From NCBI RefSeq assembly GCF_002210105.1, contig NZ_AQQU01000009.1, positions 1-64,000 on the forward strand: a stretch of DNA of 64,000 nucleotides, given 5' to 3'. Positions 7,049-15,494 of this stretch are shown piece by piece. Under the pieces are notes generated by a model. That model was given only the letters and a program-made list of their open reading frames with translations. It did not search any database and was not told the origin of the DNA. The DNA is from Oceanicola sp. 22II-s10i. GTDB lineage: Bacteria; Pseudomonadota; Alphaproteobacteria; Rhodobacterales; Rhodobacteraceae. A program made the position numbers and the translations under genes. Every line of letters starts with the position of its first letter. Position 1 is the stretch's first letter.

Positions 7049-8194
7049 TTACAGGATGGCCCGCGCGATGCGGATCATCTGCAGGATTTCATATTCCGGG
7101 TCATTCAGCTGCACGATCTGACCGTTCACGACCGAGTAGTTCTGGCCGGCCCCGAGTTGCGGCAGCCGGTACAGGCTCATCAGCTCACTCTGCGACAGCG
7201 CCGCCGTCGGCGAGATCGGGACGCCCGGCGCGATGTTCGCCACCTGCGCCATCTGGTTCACCAGCAGCAGCGAGGTGTAATCCTGCTCGTCCAGCAGGAC
7301 CGGCAGGCCGTCGATCAGGCCATAGCGCTGCCCGGCGGGCGCGGGGGCGAGGTTGAACAGCGATGCGATCTGGTCGGACTGAAGCAGCAGGTAGTCCGGA
7401 TCCGGATCGAAGCCGAAATCCGAGCCCAGCCAGCTGTCGCGCCGCTCCAGCCAGATCTCGTCATAGCGGTCGCGGTCGTAGGACACCCAGTCGTCATAGG
7501 TCACGCCCTTCTTGGCCAGCCCCGGCGGGACGCAGGGCGGGTCCTTCTTGGCAAGGCCCGGCGGGCAATTGCTGTAGGCGATCAGCTGATCCTCGGGAAT
7601 GTCGCTCCAGACCATCTGGGGCGTCAGCAGGGCGAGCGAGGTCGCGCCGATGATCCGTGTCATGTCGCGGCCCGCGGGCGCCGGGGTGCCGACGATGCGG
7701 GTCACCACTTCTTCGCGCTCGGCCGCGCTGTAGGGGCCACGGGCCTTGGCGGCCTTGCCATTGCCGTTCGACGCCTTTTCGACGCCGTTGCCGTTGGCCT
7801 TGGGCTTCGGCCCGCCCGCATGTTCGGGCTTGCCGTTGCCCTTGCCGTTGCCGCCATTGCCGTTTCCGGCATTGGCCTGCCGTTCGGCCTTGTCGGGCTT
7901 GCCTTTCGCCTTGCCGGCATTGGCGTTTCCGTTGCCATTGCCCTTGCCGTTGCCTTTTCCGGCATTGCCGTTGGCCTTGCCTTCCTTGATCAGCTTGCCA
8001 TTGCCGCCCTTGTTGCCATTGCCATTGCCGCCGCCATTGCCATTGCCGCCGCCATTGCCCTTGGCGAGCCAGACCTGCGCGTCATGCGCCGGGGCGAAGC
8101 CTGCAATCTCGCCTTGTTTGTGGGTCGGAGCGGCAGACAGGGTCGTCGTGCCGAGGGCAAGCGCAACGGCGCTGCCGAGGAGAAATTTGTACAT
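7049..8194 (-). CDS. Exported Gly/Asn-rich low-complexity protein
   Basis: The predicted 381-aa product starts with a Sec signal peptide (YKFLLGSAVALALGTTTLSAAP). Residues about 45-150 are almost pure Gly, Asn, Lys and Ala in GNGN and GKGN steps. A middle segment carries paired CPPGLAKK and CVPPGLAKK boxes seen in many periplasmic proteins of unknown role. The last 150 residues contain repeated RYGLIDGLPVLL and YSVVNGQIVQL-like units. It should be periplasmic or surface-exposed. The ATG at complement 8192-8194 follows AAAGGTGAC; the open frame upstream of it has no signal peptide and overlaps another gene. It is followed by a strong hairpin. Function unknown. Confidence 0.8.
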   Translation of the reverse strand: MYKFLLGSAVALALGTTTLSAAPTHKQGEIAGFAPAHDAQVWLAKGNGGGNGNGGGNGNGNKGGNGKLIKEGKANGNAGKGNGKGNGNGNANAGKAKGKPDKAERQANAGNGNGGNGKGNGKPEHAGGPKPKANGNGVEKASNGNGKAAKARGPYSAAEREEVVTRIVGTPAPAGRDMTRIIGATSLALLTPQMVWSDIPEDQLIAYSNCPPGLAKKDPPCVPPGLAKKGVTYDDWVSYDRDRYDEIWLERRDSWLGSDFGFDPDPDYLLLQSDQIASLFNLAPAPAGQRYGLIDGLPVLLDEQDYTSLLLVNQMAQVANIAPGVPISPTAALSQSELMSLYRLPQLGAGQNYSVVNGQIVQLNDPEYEILQMIRIARAIL

Positions 8195-8292
8195 AACGGT
8201 CACCTTTGATTTGGAAAGGTAACGCCGCACGTCCCCCGAGTGTTCCACGCCACCGCCTGTCCCGCGCCGCGGGCCTGCCGCGAGCCGCTCCG

Positions 8293-8823
8293 TCAGGCGC
8301 GGTCGAGCGCCCCGCCCAGATAGGTCCCGGCCGCGAGGTAGGCCCCGAGCCGGCCCGCCGCGACCCAGCCCTCTTCCCACGGGGCACGACCGACCAGCAC
8401 GAAGGACGACGCCGGCCGCCCCTCCTGCACCCGCGCCAGCGCCGCGCGCAGCGCGGGCCACGAGGCATGGGCGGGCGGTGCGCGATAGACCCGGTCCAGC
8501 GGCAGGACCTCGGCCATCTCCACCGGATCGAGCGGCGCGGACAGCAGACCGATCCGCAGGCACCGCCGGATCCCGGCGAGCCGCTCCGCCCAGGAGCGGT
8601 CGAGCGGCCCGCCCCCCTGCAGCCCGAGCGCGTTCGACGTGAAGACCAGCGCATCCACGTCCCGCCCTGCCGTCGCGCGGACCGAGGCATAGGTGGCATA
8701 GCTCATCCCCAGCTCTGCCGCGCGCGTGCGGCGGCGGCGGACCTGTTCGACCGTCAGGCTTTCACGGCGCGCGGCCTGCGCGTGCTTCCATGTGTAGATG
8801 CGTACCGCGCGCCCGTCGTCCAT
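8293..8823 (-). CDS. Hypothetical protein
   Basis: A 176-aa protein I do not recognise. The N-terminus (RIYTWKHAQAARRESLTVEQ) is basic and helical, and the rest is rich in Ala, Leu and Arg with no clear membrane span or signal peptide. It lies 53 nt downstream of ribE on the same strand and could be cotranscribed with it. Amino-acid usage looks protein-like, while the overlapping plus-strand frame across 8206-8910 is Arg/Pro-rich and looks like a shadow. The start codon is uncertain: the ATG at 8823 has no good ribosome site. Confidence 0.55.
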   Translation of the reverse strand: MDDGRAVRIYTWKHAQAARRESLTVEQVRRRRTRAAELGMSYATYASVRATAGRDVDALVFTSNALGLQGGGPLDRSWAERLAGIRRCLRIGLLSAPLDPVEMAEVLPLDRVYRAPPAHASWPALRAALARVQEGRPASSFVLVGRAPWEEGWVAAGRLGAYLAAGTYLGGALDRA

Positions 8824-8876
8824 CGACGGGCCGCGGTTGTGCCCGATGCCGGGCAGCGGGACAGCGGCGCGGTCGC

Positions 8877-9473
8877 TCAGTCCTCGAACTCCCGCAGGCG
8901 TGCGACGTAGCGGGCCATCGTGTCGATCTCGAGGTTGATCCGGTCGCCGACCTTCACGTCACCCCATGTCGTCACGGTCTTGGTGTGCGGGATCAGGTTC
9001 ACCCCGAATTCCGACCCGTTCACGTCGTTCACCGTCAGCGAGGTCCCGTTCAGCGCGACCGATCCCTTGGGCGCGATGAACCGCGCCAGAGCGTCCGGCG
9101 CGCGGAAGGTCACCCGCGTGCTGTCGCCCTCGTCGTCCATCGCGATCACCTCGGCCATGCCGTCGACATGGCCCGACACGATATGCCCGCCCAGCTCGTC
9201 CCCGACCTTGAGCGCACGTTCGAGGTTCACCCGACGCCCGCCTTCCCAGCCGTTGTGGCCGATGGTGGTCTTGTCCTGCGTCTCGGCGCTGATCTCCACG
9301 TCGAACCAGTCCGGCCCGGTCTCGATCGCGGTCAGGCAGACCCCGTCGCAGGCGATCGAGGCCCCGATCTCGATGGTCGAGGTGTCATAGGCCGTCCCGA
9401 TCCGCGCCTTCAGGTCGCCGCGCTTTTCCACGCTGCGCACGATGCCGACATCGGTGATGATCCCAGTGAACAT
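8877..9473 (-). CDS. ribE: Riboflavin synthase, alpha subunit type
   Basis: A 198-aa cytosolic enzyme that dismutates two lumazine molecules into riboflavin and the ribitylaminouracil precursor. The N-terminus MFTGIITDVGIV is diagnostic, and the two pseudo-repeat barrels each carry their signature: ACDGVCLTAI near residue 47 and GSVALNGTSLTVN near residue 142. GGHIVSGHVDG at about 99-109 is also typical. Length matches the family. Together with ribBA and ribH in this window it covers the last steps of riboflavin synthesis; ribD and a working GTP cyclohydrolase II are not here. Confidence 0.96.
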   Translation of the reverse strand: MFTGIITDVGIVRSVEKRGDLKARIGTAYDTSTIEIGASIACDGVCLTAIETGPDWFDVEISAETQDKTTIGHNGWEGGRRVNLERALKVGDELGGHIVSGHVDGMAEVIAMDDEGDSTRVTFRAPDALARFIAPKGSVALNGTSLTVNDVNGSEFGVNLIPHTKTVTTWGDVKVGDRINLEIDTMARYVARLREFED

Positions 9474-9602
9474 GGCCGCCTCCGTTTGCTGCATCGGACC
9501 TACCTGTGCGGAGGCGCGCGGACAAGGGGGCTTCCCATTCCGGCAGGGGCCGTCATGCTGGCCGCGCCCAATCCGACAGCGCCCCCAATCCGAAAGCGCC
9601 CC

Positions 9603-10331
9603 ATGCCCATCGACCCCGCCGCCTTCCGGCACCATCCCCGCCTGCAGGGCCAGATCACGGACCCCGACACCTCGTTCTTCCGCACCTTCAGCCCGGCGGA
9701 ATTCGACAACGTGATCCGCGAACAGGGCGGGCGGGCGGACTGGCGCTATCCGGACGAGGTGCGGACGGCGATGATGGCCGAGACGCTGGGCGACCGGCTG
9801 AACGACGACATCTGGGTCTTCGGCTACGGCTCGCTGATGTGGGATCCCGGTTTTCACTTCTCGGAAATCCGCCGCGCCCGGATCACCGGCTACCGCCGCG
9901 CGATGGCGCTCTACGACGCGCAGGGCGCCCGTGGCACGGCGGAGGCGCCCGGCCTCATGGCCGCGCTGGTCGAGGGCGGGACGGTCGACGGCGTGGTGTT
10001 CCGCATCGACGCGGCCCATGCGGCGGACGAGGTTGAGGTCGTCTGGCGGCGCGAGATGGTGGGCCCCGGCTACCTCGCCCGGTTCCTGCCCGCCGAGACG
10101 GATCAGGGCAGGGTCGAGGCACTGGCCTTCGTCGGCGACACCACGCAGGAGGACATCCGCCCCGACCTGCCCCGCGCCGACATCGTCCGCTACATCGCGA
10201 CGGGCGAAGGCATCCTCGGATCCAGCCTCGATTACCTGCGCAACATGCTGATTCATTTCCGCGAGATGGGGATCCCCGATCCCGACCTCGAAGCGCTTAT
10301 GGACGAAGTCCTCGCCTATCGGGCGGATTGA
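9603..10331 (+). CDS. ChaC-like gamma-glutamylcyclotransferase
   Basis: A 242-aa cytosolic protein with the ChaC glutathione-degrading fold, releasing 5-oxoproline and Cys-Gly from glutathione. The substrate loop FGYGSLMWDP is at about residues 76-85, and the family features GTAEAPGLMAALVEGG and GVVFRI follow. The N-terminal 70 residues precede the catalytic domain and are longer than in minimal ChaC proteins. ATG at 9603 gives the first plausible start. It is divergent from ribE and upstream of the capsule genes, though probably a separate unit. Specificity for glutathione is inferred from family only. Confidence 0.87.
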   Translation: MPIDPAAFRHHPRLQGQITDPDTSFFRTFSPAEFDNVIREQGGRADWRYPDEVRTAMMAETLGDRLNDDIWVFGYGSLMWDPGFHFSEIRRARITGYRRAMALYDAQGARGTAEAPGLMAALVEGGTVDGVVFRIDAAHAADEVEVVWRREMVGPGYLARFLPAETDQGRVEALAFVGDTTQEDIRPDLPRADIVRYIATGEGILGSSLDYLRNMLIHFREMGIPDPDLEALMDEVLAYRAD

Positions 10332-10423
10332 TCCCCCAGCGTCGACAATCACCCCCTTGTGGTCACATTTCTGCCCCCCTCCCCATCTAGTCCGATGGGC
10401 AGGCAATCGGGTAAAGCAGAACC

Positions 10424-11716
10424 ATGGCTGCGATCACGGGACATAACCGCACTTTCCTTTTCCTTCAGGGACCTCACGGGCCGTTCTTCTACCGGCTCGG
10501 ACGGATGCTGCGGATCGCGGGCTCCGATGTCTGGCGCGTCGGCTTCAACGCGGGGGACCGGGCGTTCTGGTTCAACAGCAAGAGCTACATACCCTATCGC
10601 GGCCGGGTCGAGGACTGGCCCGACACCTTCGACGCGCTCTGCGCCGAGAAGGGCATCACCGACATCGTCCTCTACGGCGACACCCGCGCCATCCATGCCG
10701 AGGCCGTGACCCGCGCCCGCAAGCGCGGCCTGTCGGTGCACGTGTTCGAGGAAGGCTACATGCGGCCCTACTGGGTCACCTACGAACGCGGCGGCGCGAA
10801 CGGGCATTCCCGGCTGATGGACATGAGCGTGGACGAGATGCGCGTGGCGCTGGAAAACTCGGACATGGACACCCCGCTGCCGCCCGCACGCTGGGGCGAC
10901 ATGCGCCACCACGTCTTCTACGGCGCGCTCTACCACTGGTTCGTGATGTTCCGGAACGGCGACTACCGCAACTTCCGCCCGCACCGGTCGCTGACCGTGA
11001 CCAAGGAATTCCAGCTCTATCTGCGCCGCCTGCTGCTGATGCCGTTCCAGGCGCTGGACCGCTGGTGGTCCAGCCTGCGCATCCGCCACGGCGGCTTCCC
11101 CTATCACCTCGCCCTGCTGCAGCTGGAACACGACAGTTCGTTTCAGATGCATTCGCCTTTCGACACGATGACCGACTTCCTCGACGTCGTCATGAAAGGC
11201 TTTGCCGAGGGCGCGCCGCAGCACCATCACCTCGTCTTCAAGGCGCATCCGCTGGAAGACGGCCGCGTGCCGCTCCGGCGCGAGATCCGGCGGCTGAAGA
11301 AAGCCTACGGTCTCGGCGGCCGCGTGCATTACGTCCGCGGCGGCAAGCTGGCCCAGCTTCTGGAAGACGCCCGCACGGCGGTGACGGTCAATTCGACCGC
11401 CGCGCAGCAGGTGCTGTTCCGCGGCATACCGATCAAGGTCTTCGGCCGCGCGGTTTACGCAAAGCCCGAATTCGTCTCGACCCAGCCCCTGCCCGACTTC
11501 TTCGCGGGCGCCAGCCGCCCCGACCGCCGCGCCTATCAGGATTACCGCCGCTACCTGCTGGAAACCAGCCAGATCGCCGGCGGCTTCTACTCCTCGCGTG
11601 CGCGCCGCCAGCTGCTACGACAGGTTGTGGATATGATGCTGTCGGACGAAGATCCCTATGACGCGCTGCAATCGGGCACCGCGGCCCCAAGGCAACAGTT
11701 GCGCGCCATCACCTGA
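10424..11716 (+). CDS. kpsS: Capsule polysaccharide KpsS-like protein
   Basis: A 430-aa cytosolic glycosyltransferase of the KpsS/LipB family, which adds a Kdo residue to lysophosphatidylglycerol at the base of group 2-type capsules. The opening FLFLQGPHGPFFYRLGRML is characteristic of KpsS. Later typical segments are FEEGYMRPYWVT near residue 108 and a KAHPLEDG nucleotide-sugar region near residue 274. It is followed by the export lipoprotein and kpsC genes, all on the plus strand. Length is normal. Confidence 0.88.
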   Translation: MAAITGHNRTFLFLQGPHGPFFYRLGRMLRIAGSDVWRVGFNAGDRAFWFNSKSYIPYRGRVEDWPDTFDALCAEKGITDIVLYGDTRAIHAEAVTRARKRGLSVHVFEEGYMRPYWVTYERGGANGHSRLMDMSVDEMRVALENSDMDTPLPPARWGDMRHHVFYGALYHWFVMFRNGDYRNFRPHRSLTVTKEFQLYLRRLLLMPFQALDRWWSSLRIRHGGFPYHLALLQLEHDSSFQMHSPFDTMTDFLDVVMKGFAEGAPQHHHLVFKAHPLEDGRVPLRREIRRLKKAYGLGGRVHYVRGGKLAQLLEDARTAVTVNSTAAQQVLFRGIPIKVFGRAVYAKPEFVSTQPLPDFFAGASRPDRRAYQDYRRYLLETSQIAGGFYSSRARRQLLRQVVDMMLSDEDPYDALQSGTAAPRQQLRAIT

Positions 11717-11809
11717 CGAACAAAAAAAGCCGGACTGGCGTTTTCGGACCTATTCCGATAACTTGCCGGAAAAAGCTGAGGCATAAAAACAGGTCGAGGA
11801 GACCGGGCA

Positions 11810-12958
11810 GTGACTTCAAAGGCAAACCCATGGGCGAGATCCGTCGCCCTTCTGGCCATTGCATCCATGGTCGGAGGGTGTTCGCTCCTTCCCCGTGTCG
11901 GGCCGAACAAATCCGAAATCTTCGCAGGGTCCGTGCAGCGCGAGGGCGACGCCTTCATCGTGTCGGTCAATGACCGCGTGACACGCGCCACCGCGATCAT
12001 CCCCGCGCTTGGCTTTTCGCAGGATTTCATCAACGCCGTGGTCATGGGCTCCGACGTGATCCGTCCCGGCGACACGCTGGGCCTGACGATCTGGGAAAAC
12101 GTCGACGACGGCCTGCTGGCCGGCGAGGGCACCAACGCCACCGTCCTGCAGGAAGTGCAGGTCGACGGCTCGGGCTTTGTCTTCGTCCCCTACGCGGGCC
12201 GGGTGAAGGCCGCGGGCAATACGCCGGAAAGCGTGCGCCGCGTCATCACCAACAAGCTCAAGGAACAGACGCCGGACCCGCAGGTCGAGGTGCGCCGCCT
12301 TGCCGGCGACGGCTCGACCGTGTCGCTGGTCGGCTCCATCGGCGGCCAGGGCGTCTATGCCATCGAACGTCCGACCCGCACGCTGTCGGCGATGATCGCC
12401 CGTGCGGGCGGCATCACCGTGTCGCCCGAAATCGCCAAGATCACCGTGCTGCGCGGCTCGCACAAGTCGACCATCTGGTTCCAGGACCTCTACGAGAACC
12501 CGCGCTACGACATCGCCCTGCGCGGCGGCGACCGCATCCTGATCGAGGAAGACACCCGCGCCTTCACCGCGCTCGGCGCCACCGGATCGCAGCGCCGCAT
12601 GGTCTTTGAAACCCAGACGCTCTCGGCGCTCGAAGCCATCGCGCAGGTCGGCGGCCTCGTCTCCACCGCCTCCGACCCGACCGGCGTCTTCGTCTTCCGC
12701 AACGAAGCGGCGGAAATCGCGAACTCCGTCCTCGGGCGCACTGACCTCGTCGGCGCGCAGCGGATGGTCTACGTGCTGAACCTGACGGAACCCAACGGCA
12801 TGTTCGTGGCCCGCGACTTCGTGATCCGCGACGGCGACACGCTCTACGTCACCGAAGCGCCGTTCACCCAGTGGAACAAGACGATCTCGGCCCTGACCGG
12901 CACGCTCGTGTCCGTCGGCAGCGTGACCGACGCCGCCAACACCCTGTCCGGGAACTGA
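11810..12958 (+). CDS. Polysaccharide export outer-membrane lipoprotein
   Basis: A 382-aa Wza/KpsD-type protein that should form the outer-membrane export channel for capsular or exopolysaccharide. It has a lipoprotein signal (ALLAIASMVGGC) and then the polysaccharide-export domain (VIRPGDTLGLTIWENVDDG, about residues 83-101) followed by SLBB-like repeats ending near residue 350. The start is GTG at 11810 with GAGGAG upstream. It ends one nucleotide before kpsC, so the two are translationally coupled. A Kps outer-membrane partner would be called kpsD, but the family also includes Wza. Confidence 0.9.
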   Translation: MTSKANPWARSVALLAIASMVGGCSLLPRVGPNKSEIFAGSVQREGDAFIVSVNDRVTRATAIIPALGFSQDFINAVVMGSDVIRPGDTLGLTIWENVDDGLLAGEGTNATVLQEVQVDGSGFVFVPYAGRVKAAGNTPESVRRVITNKLKEQTPDPQVEVRRLAGDGSTVSLVGSIGGQGVYAIERPTRTLSAMIARAGGITVSPEIAKITVLRGSHKSTIWFQDLYENPRYDIALRGGDRILIEEDTRAFTALGATGSQRRMVFETQTLSALEAIAQVGGLVSTASDPTGVFVFRNEAAEIANSVLGRTDLVGAQRMVYVLNLTEPNGMFVARDFVIRDGDTLYVTEAPFTQWNKTISALTGTLVSVGSVTDAANTLSGN

Positions 12959-12959
12959 T

Positions 12960-14987
12960 ATGACCGGGCGCGATGGCGCCCGCGACGCCGCCGGGGCCGA
13001 AGGGTCCCGGCGGCTTTATTATTTCAACGCCGGTTTCCTGCGCCAGCGCCGCCTGCGCCGCATCCTGTCGCTGGCAGGCTACGACCTGACGATCGGCCGC
13101 CCCGGCGAGGACGACCTGATCGGCGTCTGGGGCCGCTCGCCCTATGCCGCGCGGGGCGAGGCGATGGCCGCCCGCACCGGGGCCGCCCTGATCCGGATCG
13201 AAGACGCCTTCCTCCGCTCGCTCCACCCCGGCCGGGCGGGCGAGCCGCCGACCGGCCTGATCATCGACCGGACGGGGATGCATTTCGACGGCGACGGCCC
13301 CTCCGACCTCGAAACCCTGCTGGCCACCCATCCGTTCGACGACACCGCCCTGCTGAACCGCGCCCGCGGCGGCATCGCCCGCCTGCGCGAAGCGCATCTG
13401 TCGAAATACAACGCCTTCTCGCCCGAGGCTCCGGTGCCGGAACCGGGCTATGTCCTCGTCATCGACCAGACGCGCGGCGACGCCTCGGTCCGCTTCGGCG
13501 GCGCGGACATGAACACCTTCCGCGAGATGCTCTATTACGCGCAGGAGGAGCACCCGGCCGCCCGTGTCCTCATCAAGACGCATCCCGAAACCCGCGCGGG
13601 TTTCCGACCCGGCCATTTCGGCCCCGAGGACGCCACCGGCAACGTCCAGCTCCTGACCGACCCCGTCTCGCCCTGGGCGCTGATGGAGGGCGCGATAGCG
13701 GTCTACGTCGTCTCCTCCCAACTCGGGTTCGAGGCGATCCTCGCCGGCCACCGCCCGCGCGTCTTCGGCCGTCCGTTCTACGCGGGCTGGGGCCTGACCG
13801 ACGACCGCCACCCCCTCGCCTATCCGCGCCGGGGCCGCACGCTGACCCGCCCGCAGCTCTTCGCCGGTGCGATGCTGCTCTACCCGACATGGTATGACCC
13901 CGCCCGCGACCGCCTTGGCACGTTCGAGGACGCGATGGAGCAACTCGCCGCCCGCGCCCGCGTCTGGCGCGAGGACCGCGACGGCTGGACCGCCTCGGAG
14001 ATGCGCCTGTGGAAGCGCCCGTTCCTGAACGCCTTCTTCGGCACCGAACGGCGGGTGAAGTTCTCCGAAATCGCCGCGCCCCCGCGCCGCCGGATGATCT
14101 GGGCGAGCAAGGCCGCGCCCGAGGACGACGGCGTCCGGGTCGAGGATGGCTTCCTCCGCTCCCGCGGGCTGGGGGCGGAACTGGTCCCGCCGCTGTCGCT
14201 GGTGCTGGACGATCTCGGCATCTACTACGACCCGACCCGCGAAAGCCGCCTCGAACGCCTGATCGCGGCCCGCGCCGAGTTGCGCCCGGACCAGACACAC
14301 CGGGCCGAGGCGCTGATCCGCCGCCTCGTCGCGCTCGGCCTGTCGAAATACAACCTCGCCGGTCCCACGCCCGACCTGTCGGACCTGCCCCCCGGCCGCC
14401 GCATCCTCGTGCCCGGACAGGTCGAGGACGACGCCTCAATCCGCCTCGGCGCCGGTCAGGTTTCGACCAACCTCGCCCTGTTGCGCGCCGCGCGGGGGGC
14501 GAACCCGGACGCGGTGATCCTCTACAAGCCGCATCCCGATGTTCTGGCGGGCCTGCGCACCGGCGCGGTCGATCCTGCCGACCTCGTCGGTCTCGCCGAC
14601 GCGATCCCCACCGGGACCGACCCCGCCGCCCTGCTGGAGCAGGTGGACGAGGTCTGGACCATGACCTCGCTCATGGGGTTCGAAGGGCTCCTGCGCGGCA
14701 AGCCCGTCACGGTTACCGGCGCGCCCTTCTACGCCGGCTGGGGCCTGACCCGCGACATGGGCCGTATCCCCGACCGTCGCCGCGCGCAGGTCACGCTGGA
14801 GGGGCTCGTACACGCCGCGCTGATCGACTACCCGCGCTACCGGGATCCCGTCACCGGGGCCGCCTGCCCGGTCGAAGTCGCGGTGGACCGTCTCGCCACC
14901 GGCACGGTCGCCAAGCCCGGCCCCGGAATGCGCCTGCTGAGCAAAGCGCAGGGCGCGCTGGCGGGGTATGCGCACCTTTGGCGGTAG
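12960..14987 (+). CDS. kpsC: Capsule beta-Kdo glycosyltransferase KpsC
   Basis: A 675-aa cytosolic protein made of two related glycosyltransferase halves, as in KpsC, which extends the poly-Kdo linker of group 2-like capsules. The repeat is visible in sequence: IEDAFLRS near residue 80 and VEDGFLRS near residue 394, each followed by a LIIDRTG/LVLDDLG strand, a LSKYN box and a late FYAGWGLT box. ATG at 12960 lies just after the export lipoprotein stop. The KpsM/KpsT transporter genes are not in the window. Confidence 0.93.
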   Translation: MTGRDGARDAAGAEGSRRLYYFNAGFLRQRRLRRILSLAGYDLTIGRPGEDDLIGVWGRSPYAARGEAMAARTGAALIRIEDAFLRSLHPGRAGEPPTGLIIDRTGMHFDGDGPSDLETLLATHPFDDTALLNRARGGIARLREAHLSKYNAFSPEAPVPEPGYVLVIDQTRGDASVRFGGADMNTFREMLYYAQEEHPAARVLIKTHPETRAGFRPGHFGPEDATGNVQLLTDPVSPWALMEGAIAVYVVSSQLGFEAILAGHRPRVFGRPFYAGWGLTDDRHPLAYPRRGRTLTRPQLFAGAMLLYPTWYDPARDRLGTFEDAMEQLAARARVWREDRDGWTASEMRLWKRPFLNAFFGTERRVKFSEIAAPPRRRMIWASKAAPEDDGVRVEDGFLRSRGLGAELVPPLSLVLDDLGIYYDPTRESRLERLIAARAELRPDQTHRAEALIRRLVALGLSKYNLAGPTPDLSDLPPGRRILVPGQVEDDASIRLGAGQVSTNLALLRAARGANPDAVILYKPHPDVLAGLRTGAVDPADLVGLADAIPTGTDPAALLEQVDEVWTMTSLMGFEGLLRGKPVTVTGAPFYAGWGLTRDMGRIPDRRRAQVTLEGLVHAALIDYPRYRDPVTGAACPVEVAVDRLATGTVAKPGPGMRLLSKAQGALAGYAHLWR

Positions 14988-15494
14988 CCCCAGGGTAAAG
15001 GTCAGGCCCGCCAAACTCTCCCTCTGCCGAAGGTCCGCGCGCATCGCCTGATCGGGCAGACCAACCGTCCCTGACCGTAATCCCAAGGCCGGGCCACCTG
15101 CCCGTGGGTTGGCGCTCCCGACGATTGAGCGAGGCGCTTGATCCCCGCCACACCCCTCCTCTGCCAAAGGTCATCGCGCGGGAGGCAAAGCGCCTACCCG
15201 CCGGGACGGGCAGGCGCCAGGCGCGGCGGCTTCGCCTTGATTCCGCGCCCGGTCGGACAGAGCACCCGGCCAACAAAACCGCGCCCTGTGCGCCCTGGGT
15301 CAACCAGCTACCGAACGGACGTGAGACCGACCACCTGTTTCGACACTCCCCCCGACCGATCACCCTTTCATCCACCTCCGCCCAATTTCTGACCGCACCC
15401 GCCCATCATTCCCTGAAAGAAACATTTTCCCCTGTCAGTAATCTCACCACCAAGCTACGGTCCCCTCAACCCACCACGATTCGAGGACCCACCC
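14988..15494. other. Gene-free intergenic stretch with dispersed repeat
   Basis: About 507 bp between kpsC and glxB. Its middle part is repeat family B (15087-15272). The last 220 bp before glxB should hold the glx promoter, but no convincing -35/-10 pair was found. Open frames across it are Arg/Pro/Ala-rich, differ between the repeat copies and look non-coding. Confidence 0.6.
15087..15272 (+). repeat. Dispersed intergenic repeat B, copy 1
   Basis: This 186-bp stretch matches 63053-63240 along its full length, in the same orientation, with substitutions and small indels. Shared cores include AAAGCGCCTACCCGCCGGGA and TGATTCCGCGCCCGGT. It contains two internal inverted repeats (GCGCCTACCCG facing CGGGCAGGCGC, and CCTGCCCGTGGG with its partner). 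No protein reading is conserved between copies, so a non-coding element is likely. Confidence 0.75.

Noticed and set aside
8195-8563. N-terminal extension of the Gly/Asn-rich protein to 504 aa
   Set aside because: A signal peptide and ribosome site at 8194 mark the true start, and the extension overlaps another likely gene in a different frame.
9474-9602. Possible FMN riboswitch before ribE
   Set aside because: The 129-bp gap shows none of the conserved RFN-element blocks that I could find by eye.
12864-14300. 478-codon minus-strand frame opposite kpsC
   Set aside because: Shadow of kpsC; no ribosome site or recognisable domain.
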